Origin: Solirubrobacterales bacterium
Lineage (GTDB): Bacteria; Actinomycetota; Thermoleophilia; Solirubrobacterales; Solirubrobacteraceae
Direction: 5' to 3'
Length of the DNA stretch: 12,418 bases
Assembly: GCA_009781575.1 (NCBI GenBank)
Contig: WQXW01000023.1
Location: 1-12,418, forward strand
The notes below the pieces were generated by a model. The model was given only the letters and a program-made list of their open reading frames with translations, did no database searches and was not told the DNA's origin. The position numbers were made by a program, and so were the translations under genes. Shown one piece after another: positions 6,226 through 12,418 of the stretch (position 1 is its first letter; the number at the start of each line of letters is the position of its first letter).

Positions 6226-6423
6226 ATGCCGAAGTCCAAGACGCATTCGGGCGCCAAGAAGCGCTTCAAGCTGACCGCCTCCGGGAAGGTGCGCGGCCGG
6301 CACGCCTTCACCAGCCACATCCTCGAGAAGAAGTCGCCCAAGCGCAAGCGCGCGCTCTCCAAAGCGAAGATCCTCGCTCCGGAGGACGCGCGGCGGGTCA
6401 AGCAGATGCTGAGGACCTCGTGA
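6226..6423 (+). CDS. rpmI: 50S ribosomal protein L35
   Basis: 65 aa, the normal size for L35 of the large ribosomal subunit. The start [14 protein letters not shown], the motif [15 protein letters not shown] (19-33) and the very basic [10 protein letters not shown] stretch (35-44) are hallmarks of the family. It lies 12 nt after infC, and its stop codon overlaps the rplT start (GTGA), so the two are probably translationally coupled. Nothing is unusual in the protein itself. Confidence 0.98.
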   Translation: MPKSKTHSGAKKRFKLTASGKVRGRHAFTSHILEKKSPKRKRALSKAKILAPEDARRVKQMLRTS

Positions 6424-6776
6424 GGGTCAAGCGCTCGATCCACGCGCGCAAGAAGCGGCGCGCCACGCTGGCGCTCACCAAGGGCTACCGCGGTGAGGCG
6501 AACTCCGGCTACCGTCGCGCCAAGGAGGCGTTGATGAAGGCCGACGCCTACGCCTACCGCGACCGGCGCAACCGCAAGCGCGACTTCCGCCGGCTGTGGA
6601 TCACGCGCATCAACGCGGCCGCGCGCGAGCAGGGCATGAGCTACTCGCAGCTGATGCACGGCCTCTCGAAGGCCGACGTGCAGCTCGACCGCAAGGTGCT
6701 GGCCGACATCGCGGTGCGCGATCCCGAGACCTTCCGACGCTTTGCCGAGCTCGCCCGCGAGGCGTCGGCTGCCTGA
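6420..6776 (+). CDS. rplT: 50S ribosomal protein L20
   Basis: 118 aa, the standard length. L20 binds 23S rRNA early in assembly of the large subunit and represses its own operon in several bacteria. Diagnostic parts are the basic N-terminal extension ([17 protein letters not shown]), [39 protein letters not shown] (46-66) and [10 protein letters not shown]. The GTG start at 6420 overlaps the rpmI stop and has GAGGA (6411-6415) at a suitable distance. It is the last gene before an intrinsic terminator. Confidence 0.98.
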   Translation: MRVKRSIHARKKRRATLALTKGYRGEANSGYRRAKEALMKADAYAYRDRRNRKRDFRRLWITRINAAAREQGMSYSQLMHGLSKADVQLDRKVLADIAVRDPETFRRFAELAREASAA

Positions 6777-6804
6777 CCCGCGACCGACATCCGAAAGCCT
6801 CCCG

Positions 6805-6835
6805 GGCGCCGCTCTCCCCAGACGGCGCCTTTTTT
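6805..6835 (+). terminator. intrinsic terminator after rplT
   Basis: GGCGCCG (6805-6811) and CGGCGCC (6823-6829) form a 7-bp perfect stem with an 11-nt loop, directly followed by six T residues (6830-6835). It lies 28 bp after the rplT stop codon and closes the infC-rpmI-rplT operon. The methyltransferase gene begins 27 bp further on, so it depends on readthrough or its own promoter. Confidence 0.9.
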
Positions 6836-6862
6836 GTATCCACACACGCCCCACTCACACCG

Positions 6863-7606
6863 ATGAACATCACCTCTCCACACAATCCCCGCCTGAAGGA
6901 GCTGCGCCGGCTGGCGCGCCGCCGCGAGCGCGAGCGCAGCGGGCGTTTCGTGGCCGAGGGCGAGGATCTGATCGGCGCCGCGCGCGCCGCGGGACGGCCG
7001 GCGCTGGCGGGTTATCGCCTGGCCTCCAGCGCGCTCGGGGAGCCGGGCTTTCACGAGGTCGACGCTCACACCATGCGCGCGCTCTCCTCGCTCGGCTCGG
7101 GCACGCGCGTGATCGCGATCTATGAGCAACGGTGGGCGCCCGCGCCCGCGGGGGGGCTGTGCCTCTACCTGCACGCGATCGGCGACCCCGGCAACGTGGG
7201 CACCGCGCTGCGCTGCGCGCAGGCCTTCGGCGCATCCTGTGTGGCGCTGGGGCCGCGCTGCGCCGATCCCCATTCGCCCAAGGCGGTGCGCGCCAGCATG
7301 GGCGCGATCTTCACCGTGCCCCTCGCACGCGCGGGCTCGATCGCCGCGCTCCCCGGCCTGCGGGTGGCGCTGGCTCCGCGTCGGGGTATCCCGCTCCAGG
7401 CGCTCGCCGCCCGGCGGGCCGGCGCGCTCACCCTGCTGGTCGGCGCCGAGCGGGAGGGGCTGCCCGAGGAGGTGATCGGCGAGTGCGATCTGGTGGCGCA
7501 CATCCCGATCGCGGGCGAGTCGCTCAACGCGGCGATGGCCGCGGCGGTGGCTCTGTACGAGATCACCCGCGACGGCGATTCCAACTCAACTAGGGTCCGC
7601 GCGTGA
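6863..7606 (+). CDS. TrmH/SpoU-family RNA 2'-O-ribose methyltransferase
   Basis: 247 aa from ATG at 6863. It should transfer a methyl group from S-adenosylmethionine to a ribose 2'-OH in rRNA or tRNA through a knotted SPOUT fold. An N-terminal substrate-binding region begins ITSPHNPRLKELRRLARRR, followed by GRFVAEGEDLI, the usual opening of this family. The catalytic motifs are DPGNVGTALR (108-117; Asn111 and Arg117), VGAEREGLP (193-201) and IPIAGESLNAAMA (214-226). The frame stays open far upstream into rplT, but similarity to family openings and the position after the terminator favour 6863. Genes of this type, often called tsnR-like, commonly sit between rplT and pheS in actinobacteria. 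The exact RNA target cannot be read from the sequence. No Shine-Dalgarno site is seen. Confidence 0.93.
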   Translation: MNITSPHNPRLKELRRLARRRERERSGRFVAEGEDLIGAARAAGRPALAGYRLASSALGEPGFHEVDAHTMRALSSLGSGTRVIAIYEQRWAPAPAGGLCLYLHAIGDPGNVGTALRCAQAFGASCVALGPRCADPHSPKAVRASMGAIFTVPLARAGSIAALPGLRVALAPRRGIPLQALAARRAGALTLLVGAEREGLPEEVIGECDLVAHIPIAGESLNAAMAAAVALYEITRDGDSNSTRVRA

Positions 7607-7625
7607 TGATCTTTTCTGGGCGCTG

Positions 7626-7732
7626 CTCGGTCGAGCTCCGTCCGTTGCGTGTTTTGTTTTTTGGATTGGTTCCGCGCGGAACCAATCCTCTTTTTGAATC
7701 CCCCAACGGCGCCTCAGACAGGTGTGTTCGAG
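7626..7732 (+). repeat. 107-bp palindromic intergenic element, copy 2
   Basis: This is the same element as 3203-3309, in the opposite orientation and of exactly the same length, with 94 of 107 positions shared. The core palindrome at 7663-7688 is perfect over 26 bp (half-site GGATTGGTTCCGC). T-rich tracts lie on both sides in plus orientation, GTTTTGTTTTTT before and TCTTTTTG after. CCGTTG (7642-7647) and CAACGG (7704-7709) also mirror each other around the core. The element fills most of the 175-bp gap (7607-7781) between the methyltransferase gene and pheS. Nothing else recognisable lies in that gap. No obvious target-site duplication is seen at either copy. Confidence 0.88.
7663..7695 (+). 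terminator. terminator-like hairpin inside copy 2, after the methyltransferase gene
   Basis: The 26-bp perfect palindrome (about 11 stem pairs if a 4-nt loop is left) is followed by TC and five T residues. In plus orientation this has the form of an intrinsic terminator, 57 bp after the methyltransferase stop codon. If it works, pheS would need its own promoter in the remaining 86 bp. The element also recurs as copy 1, so a terminator role may be a by-product of its structure. Confidence 0.5.
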
Positions 7733-7781
7733 ACGCATTCATCCCCACATCCGGAGGCGGGACCGCCCCGCTGCCACCGCG

Positions 7782-8849
7782 ATGATCGAGCGCATACAGC
7801 AGCTGCGCGAGGAGGCGCAGATGGCGATCGCCGGGGCGCCCTCCAGCGAGGCGCTGGAGGAGCTGCGCGTGCGCTACCTCGGGCGAAGGGCCGAGCTGCC
7901 GGTGATGCTGCGCGGCGTCGCCCAGCTGCCCGCGCAGGAGCGGGGGGCGGTGGGCAGGGCCGCCAACGAGGCGCGCCAGGCGCTCGAGGCGCTGATCGCT
8001 GAGCGCTCGAGCGCGCTCCAGGAGCGCGAGCTCGACACGCGGCTGCGCGGCGAGGGGATCGACGTGACCCTGCCGGGCGCGCCCGCCCAGCCGGTGGGGC
8101 GCCTGCACGTGCTCACCGCGACCGCGCGCGAGCTGGAGGACATCTTCATGGGCCTCGGGTTCACCGTGCTGGAGGGACCCGAGGTGGAGACGGTGCACTA
8201 CAACTTCGACGCGCTCAACCACGCGCCCGCGCACCCCGCGCGCGCGGAGACCGACACCTTCTACATCTCCGATGAGGTGGTGCTGCGCACGCACACCTCG
8301 CCGATGCAGGTGCGCGCGATGGAGGCCCACCCGCCGCCGCTGTATGTGGTGATCCCCGGACGGGTGTACCGGCCCGACAGCGACGCCACCCACACCCCCC
8401 AGTTCCACCAGATCGAGGGCCTGGCGGTCGACGAGGACATCACGCTGGCCGACCTGAAGGGCACGCTGCTGGCGTTCGCGCGCACGGTGTTCGGCGAGCA
8501 GCGCGAGGTGCGGCTGCGCCCGCACTTCTTCCCCTTCACCGAGCCCTCCGTCGAGGTGGATGTCTCCTGTTTTCACTGTTCCGGCAACGGGTTCATGCGG
8601 GACGGCTCGCGCTGTGCGCTGTGCAAGGGGGAGGGGTGGCTGGAGGTGCTGGGCGCCGGCGAGGTCGACCCCGACGTGTACCGCCACATACCCACCACCG
8701 AGCGCAACGCGCCGGGGTATGACCCCGAGCGGGTGCAGGGATACGCGTGGGGGATGGGTGTGGAGCGCATCGCGATGCTGCGCCACGGCTTCCCCGACCT
8801 GCGCCTGCTGTTCGAGAACGACGTGCGCTTTCTGGAGCAGTTCCGATGA
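7782..8849 (+). CDS. pheS: phenylalanyl-tRNA synthetase alpha subunit
   Basis: 355 aa, typical for the family. It forms the alpha2-beta2 enzyme with PheT and holds the active site that activates phenylalanine. Residues 1-85 are the N-terminal coiled-coil tRNA-binding region. The class II core has LRTHTSPMQVRAM, motif 2 as GRVYRPDSDATHTPQFHQIEG, FFPFTEPSVEVDV, and motif 3 as GMGVERIAML. Four cysteines (263, 266, 278, 281) form CX2C-X11-CX2C just before GWLEVLGAG, a zinc-knuckle-like insert known in many bacterial PheS proteins. ATG at 7782 (MIERIQQLREEA) fits family starts; the frame is open to 7722, but that would translate part of the palindromic element. The stop overlaps the pheT start (ATGA). 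Confidence 0.97.
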   Translation: MIERIQQLREEAQMAIAGAPSSEALEELRVRYLGRRAELPVMLRGVAQLPAQERGAVGRAANEARQALEALIAERSSALQERELDTRLRGEGIDVTLPGAPAQPVGRLHVLTATARELEDIFMGLGFTVLEGPEVETVHYNFDALNHAPAHPARAETDTFYISDEVVLRTHTSPMQVRAMEAHPPPLYVVIPGRVYRPDSDATHTPQFHQIEGLAVDEDITLADLKGTLLAFARTVFGEQREVRLRPHFFPFTEPSVEVDVSCFHCSGNGFMRDGSRCALCKGEGWLEVLGAGEVDPDVYRHIPTTERNAPGYDPERVQGYAWGMGVERIAMLRHGFPDLRLLFENDVRFLEQFR

Positions 8850-11368
8850 GGGTGCCGCTGGAGTGGCTGCGGGAATACTGCGATCCGCCGCTGGGGGTGG
8901 AGGAGATCGAGGAGCGCCTCACGATGACCGGCACCAAGGTCGAGGCGGTGCACCGCCACGGCGTGGCCGGCGTCGAGGGCTTCGTGGTCGGGCGCGTGCT
9001 GGATGTGCGCGCACACCCGCAGGCCGACCGGCTGCGCGTGTGCGAGGTGGACCTCGGCGGCGCGCGCGAGGGGCCGGCCACGATCGTGTGCGGCGCGCCC
9101 AACGTCGCCGCCGGTCAGCGCGTCGCGGTGGCGCTGCCGGGCGCGCGCATGCCCGACGGCAGCGCGCTGCGCGCGGCGACGCTGCGCGGGGTGGCCTCCG
9201 AAGGGATGATCCTCGCCGAGGACGAGCTCCAGATCGGCCCCGGCCACGAGGGCATCCTCGTGCTCGACGGGCTCGACGGTGGCGCGCCCGAGCCCGGCAC
9301 GCCGCTCGCGCAGCTGTTGCCGCTCGCAACGGCGGTGCTCGAGCTCGAGGTCACGCCCAACCGGCCCGACTGCCTCGGCGTATATGGCGTGGCGCGCGAG
9401 CTGCACGCCGCCACCGGCGCGCCGCTCGCGCCGGAGCCGTGGCGCGAGGACCCCGGCTCGTTCGGCCCGCTCGCGGGGGTGCAGGTGAACGTCGAGTGCC
9501 CGGAGCTGAACCCGCGCTTCACCGCGCGCCTCTTCGAGGGGGTGGAGATCGGGCCCTCGCCGCCGTGGCTGAAGGCGCGCCTCTCCGCGGCCGGGCAGCG
9601 GCCGATCAACAACGTGGTGGACATCACCAACTACGTGATGTGGTTGACCGGCCAGCCGCTGCACGCGTTCGACTTCGACTGGGTCGCGGGCGGGCGGCTC
9701 ACGGTGCGGCGCGCGCACGAGGGAGAGCGCGTGGTCACGCTGGACGGCGAGCAGCGCGCGCTCGACGAGGAGATGGTCGTGATCGAGGACGGCGAGGGGC
9801 CCACGTCGATCGCCGGCGTGATGGGCGGGGAGCGCTCGGAGGTGCAGGCCTCCACACGGCGTGTGCTGATGGAGGTGGCCAACTGGAACGGGCCCAACAT
9901 CCACCGCACCTCGTGGGCGCTGGGCCTGCGCAGCGAGGCGTCCTCGCGCTTTGAGAAGGGCCTCGCGCCGGAGCAGTGCACGGAGGCGCAGGCGATGGCC
10001 GCGCAACTGATGGTGGCGCTGTGCGGCGCGCGCACCGTGCCCGGCACGATCGACGTGGGCGGGCCGGGACCGGCGCCCGCGGTGATACGGCTGCGCGAGC
10101 GGCGCGTGCGCGAGGTGCTGGGCGTGCCGGTCGCGCGCGCGCGCCAGCGCGAGATCCTGCAGGCGCTGGGCTTCGCCACGGCCGACGCCGACGACGGACT
10201 GGATGTGAGCGTGCCGCCGCTGCGCCGCCACGACGTGACGCGCGAGGCCGATCTGATCGAGGAGGTCGCGCGCATCGACGGGCTCGAGCGGCTGCCCGCG
10301 ACGCTGCCGCGCCGGCGCGGCGCCTACGGCCGGCTCACCGCTGCGCAACGGCTGCGCCGCCGCGCGCTCGACGTGCTGGCCGGGCGAGGCCTGTACGAGG
10401 TGGTGGGGTGGACGTTCACCTCACCCGCGCTCGCCGATCGCCTGCGGCTCGCGCCCGACGACGAGCGGCGCGTGCGCGCGGTCCCGCTGCGAAATCCCCT
10501 CTCCACGGAGCACTCGCTGCTGCGCACCACGCTGCTCGGCTCGCTGCTGGATGTGGCCGCGTTGAACGTCGCGCGCGGCGTGGAGGAGCTGCGGCTCTTC
10601 GAGGTCGGCACGATCTTCGCCTCCGACGGCGCCGGGGGCCAGGGCGGCGCGGAGCGCGAAACCGGCGTGCACGAGCACCGCTCGCTGGCCGTGTTGGTGC
10701 GCGGCGCGGTGCGCCCGGCCAGCTGGGGCGAGCCGCGCCCGCCCCAGGCCGACTTCTTCGCGATGAAGGCGCTGCTCGAGGCGCTGGCCGGCGCGCTGGG
10801 CGTCGAGGTGAGCTGCGCGCGCGAGCCCGCGCCGGCGCCGTTCCTGCACCCCGGGCGCAGCGCGCGGGTGGTGGCCGGTGAGGAGCTCGCCGGTGAGGAG
10901 GCCGCCGGCGGGGAGGTGCTCGGCTGGCTCGGCGAGCTCCATCCGCTGATCGCGCGCGCGTGGGAGCTCGACTCCGCCGCCGCGGCGGCGCCGGGCGGCG
11001 AGGGGCGCGCGCCGGTGGCGATGGAGATCGATCTGGATCGCCTCATCGCGCTGGCGCAGCACGAGCGGGGGTACCGCGACCTGATCTCCTTCCCCGCGCT
11101 GCGCCAGGACCTGGCGGTGGTGCTGGCGCTCGATGTGCCCGCCGCGCAGGCGCTGGCGGCCGTGCGCGCGGCCGGCGGGGAGCTGCTGGACGACGCGCAC
11201 GTGTTCGATGTGTACAGCGGGCCGCAGATCGGAGAGGGGCGGCGCTCACTGGCGCTGGCGCTCAGCTTCCGCTCGGCGGAGCGCACGCTGAGCGACGCGC
11301 AGGTGGCGCCGCTGCGCGCGCGGATCGTGGAGGCGCTGGAGCGGCTGGGGGGCGAGCTGCGTGGCTGA
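8846..11368 (+). CDS. pheT: phenylalanyl-tRNA synthetase beta subunit
   Basis: 840 aa, slightly longer than the usual 790-830. It binds tRNA-Phe and edits mischarged Tyr-tRNA-Phe. Domains in order: N-terminal B1 segment; EMAP-like tRNA-binding domain (about 45-155, GFVVGRVLDVRAHPQADRLR); B3/B4 editing domain (about 205-400, with RPINNVVDITNYVM); B5 domain (about 405-480); class II-like core with NPLSTEHSLLRTTLL and FEVGTIF; and a C-terminal ferredoxin-fold anticodon-binding domain (about 747-840, FPALRQDLAVV to RSAERTLSD). The ATG at 8846 overlaps the pheS stop, and GGAG (8834-8837) lies 8 nt before it. A short 15-bp tandem repeat adds residues 677-691. The gene end overlaps argC by 8 nt. Confidence 0.97.
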   Translation: MRVPLEWLREYCDPPLGVEEIEERLTMTGTKVEAVHRHGVAGVEGFVVGRVLDVRAHPQADRLRVCEVDLGGAREGPATIVCGAPNVAAGQRVAVALPGARMPDGSALRAATLRGVASEGMILAEDELQIGPGHEGILVLDGLDGGAPEPGTPLAQLLPLATAVLELEVTPNRPDCLGVYGVARELHAATGAPLAPEPWREDPGSFGPLAGVQVNVECPELNPRFTARLFEGVEIGPSPPWLKARLSAAGQRPINNVVDITNYVMWLTGQPLHAFDFDWVAGGRLTVRRAHEGERVVTLDGEQRALDEEMVVIEDGEGPTSIAGVMGGERSEVQASTRRVLMEVANWNGPNIHRTSWALGLRSEASSRFEKGLAPEQCTEAQAMAAQLMVALCGARTVPGTIDVGGPGPAPAVIRLRERRVREVLGVPVARARQREILQALGFATADADDGLDVSVPPLRRHDVTREADLIEEVARIDGLERLPATLPRRRGAYGRLTAAQRLRRRALDVLAGRGLYEVVGWTFTSPALADRLRLAPDDERRVRAVPLRNPLSTEHSLLRTTLLGSLLDVAALNVARGVEELRLFEVGTIFASDGAGGQGGAERETGVHEHRSLAVLVRGAVRPASWGEPRPPQADFFAMKALLEALAGALGVEVSCAREPAPAPFLHPGRSARVVAGEELAGEEAAGGEVLGWLGELHPLIARAWELDSAAAAAPGGEGRAPVAMEIDLDRLIALAQHERGYRDLISFPALRQDLAVVLALDVPAAQALAAVRAAGGELLDDAHVFDVYSGPQIGEGRRSLALALSFRSAERTLSDAQVAPLRARIVEALERLGGELRG
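10874..10918 (+). repeat. three 15-bp coding repeats in pheT
   Basis: Codons 677-691 read AGEEL, AGEEA, AGGEV. At DNA level these are GCCGGTGAGGAGCTC, GCCGGTGAGGAGGCC and a diverged third unit. The repeat lies between HPGRSARVV and LGWLGELHP, which are normally joined by a much shorter turn. It is probably a surface-loop expansion by slippage. Confidence 0.7.
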
Positions 11369-12386
11369 GCAGCGCTTCCGCCCCGGGTCGCCCCGCGTGC
11401 TGGTGGCCGGCGCCACCGGCTTCGCGGGCGCGCTGGCCGCGCACCTGCTCTGGCGCCACCCCGGCTTCGAGCTGGCCGCGCTCACCGCGCGCGCCCCCGA
11501 GGGCCGCGCGCTGGAGGAGCTCTATCCGCGCTACCGCGTGCCGCTCGAGATCGGCGAGCTCGAGCGCGCGCCGCTGGAGGAGCTGGACGCGGCGATCGTG
11601 GCCTACCCGCACGCGGCGGCCGCGGGGGCGGTCGCGCTCCTGCACGAGCGGGGCGCGCGCGTGATCGACCTGAGCGCCGATTTCCGCCTCTCCGACCGGG
11701 CCACCTACGAGCGCTGGTACGGGCCCCACCCCCGCCCGGAGCTGTTGGCGCAGGCGGTGTACGGCCTCACCGAGCTGCACCGCGAGCGGATCGCCGCGGC
11801 GAGCATCGTGGCCAATCCCGGCTGCTACCCCACCGCGGCGGTGCTGGCGCTGGCCCCGCTGGCGCGCGCGGGCCTGCTGGCGGACGTGGTGATCGACGCC
11901 AAGCAGGGGCTCTCGGGGGCGGGCCGCGGCGCGCCGGCAGAGGTCGCGCACCTCTCCTACGCGGCCGAGAACATCACGCCCTACCAGGTCGCCGGCCACC
12001 GCCACACCCCCGAGATCGAGGAGCAGCTGGGCGCGCTGGGTGCGGGGCTGGCGGTGCAGTTCCAGGCGCACCTCGTCTCGCTGGACCAGGGCGAGATGGC
12101 CAGCTGCTACGTCACGCCCACCCGGCCGGTGCGGGCACAGGAGCTGGCCGAGCTGTACGCGCGCGCCTACGAGCGCGAGCCGTTCGTGGAGGTGGCCGCC
12201 GCGCCGCCGGGCGTGCGCGAGGTGCGCGAGACAAACTACTGCCGAATCTTCGCGGCCGCCGATCGCCACACCGGCAAGGTGCTGGTGTTCTCCGCGATCG
12301 ACAACCTCTGGAAGGGCACCTCCTCGCAGGCGGTGCAGAACCTCAACGTGATGTTCGGCCTGCCGGAGGAGGAGGGATTGCTGTGA
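11361..12386 (+). CDS. argC: N-acetyl-gamma-glutamyl-phosphate reductase
   Basis: 341 aa, normal length. This is the third step of arginine biosynthesis: NADPH-dependent reduction of N-acetylglutamyl phosphate to the semialdehyde. The N-terminal Rossmann motif is VLVAGATGFAGALAAHLL (13-30). The catalytic cysteine is Cys155 in NPGCYPT, and the active-site histidine lies in GHRHTPEI (His213/His215). DLSADFRL and the C-terminal KGTSSQAVQNLN are also diagnostic of the family. The GTG start at 11361 overlaps the last codons of pheT, so the two are probably translationally coupled. The stop overlaps the next start (GTGA). No arginine-repressor (ARG box) site is recognisable upstream, which lies inside pheT, so any ArgR control would have to act elsewhere. 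Confidence 0.97.
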   Translation: MAEQRFRPGSPRVLVAGATGFAGALAAHLLWRHPGFELAALTARAPEGRALEELYPRYRVPLEIGELERAPLEELDAAIVAYPHAAAAGAVALLHERGARVIDLSADFRLSDRATYERWYGPHPRPELLAQAVYGLTELHRERIAAASIVANPGCYPTAAVLALAPLARAGLLADVVIDAKQGLSGAGRGAPAEVAHLSYAAENITPYQVAGHRHTPEIEEQLGALGAGLAVQFQAHLVSLDQGEMASCYVTPTRPVRAQELAELYARAYEREPFVEVAAAPPGVREVRETNYCRIFAAADRHTGKVLVFSAIDNLWKGTSSQAVQNLNVMFGLPEEEGLL

Positions 12387-12418
12387 GCGCGACCACTGAG
12401 CCGCGCGGCGACTCCGCC
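12383..12418 (+). CDS. argJ: start of probable argJ (runs off right edge)
   Basis: A GTG at 12383 overlaps the argC stop codon and is preceded by a very strong purine run, GGAGGAGGAGGG (12365-12376), the best Shine-Dalgarno site in the window. Twelve codons are visible: VSATTEPRGDSA. They carry no diagnostic motif. The identity as glutamate N-acetyltransferase/ornithine acetyltransferase is inferred from the common argC-argJ-argB-argD order in actinobacteria. That a gene starts here is well supported; its name is not proven. Confidence 0.6.
   Translation, partial: MSATTEPRGDSA

Noticed and set aside
6596..6862. Earlier start for the methyltransferase gene, inside rplT
   Set aside because: It would cross the rplT terminator and add sequence unlike the family; the ITSPHNPRLKELR opening fits a start at 6863.
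3203..7732. The segment between the inverted repeats as a composite transposon
   Set aside because: The segment holds only core translation genes in a conserved order, with no transposase, no visible target-site duplication and no shift in base composition.
7722..7781. Earlier GTG start for pheS
   Set aside because: It would translate the end of the palindromic element; MIERIQQLREEA is the normal family start.
11250..11400. ARG box (ArgR operator) before argC
   Set aside because: No AT-rich palindromic pair of the expected type is visible in this GC-rich coding stretch.

Overview
The window is very GC-rich (clearly above 70% by eye, not computed), with G/C-ending codons and few clear Shine-Dalgarno sites. 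Gene content and order (thrS, infC-rpmI-rplT, a SpoU-type RNA methyltransferase, pheS-pheT, argC-argJ) point to an actinobacterium. The secreted lectin with a Pro linker and basic tail, and the FHA/FtsK-type protein, suggest the Thermoleophilia/Solirubrobacterales side of the phylum. That placement is inference, not a database result.

Left part (1-3135), accessory and envelope genes. A minus-strand gene runs off the left edge. It is the N-terminal third of an EccC/EssC-like (FtsK/SpoIIIE) type VII secretion translocase with a ubiquitin-like domain, an FHA domain and a transmembrane hairpin. Only 48 bp away, a plus-strand gene encodes an FHA protein with a C-terminal helix-turn-helix. A convergent, repeat-filled gap follows, then a minus-strand gene for a secreted two-domain bulb-type lectin.

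Middle part (3136-7781), translation genes. thrS is followed by a clear promoter and the infC-rpmI-rplT ribosomal operon, closed by an intrinsic terminator. A TrmH/SpoU 2'-O-methyltransferase gene follows. IF-3 carries an unusual 77-residue Ala/Pro tail, of which the last 48 residues are eight hexapeptide repeats.

Right part (7782-12418). pheS, pheT, argC and the first 12 codons of a probable argJ overlap one another by 4-8 nt. This makes a tightly coupled unit that joins phenylalanyl-tRNA synthetase to arginine biosynthesis.

The most unusual signal is non-coding. A 107-bp element occurs twice, in inverted orientation, once in the gap before thrS (3203-3309) and once in the gap before pheS (7626-7732). 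Aligned without gaps, 94 of 107 positions agree. Its core is a 26-bp palindrome, perfect in the second copy, flanked by T- or A-rich tracts so that one strand looks like an intrinsic terminator. No protein gene explains it. It looks like a short dispersed palindromic repeat (REP/MITE-like) or a terminator cassette. I found no CRISPR array, tRNA, rRNA, transposase or phage gene.
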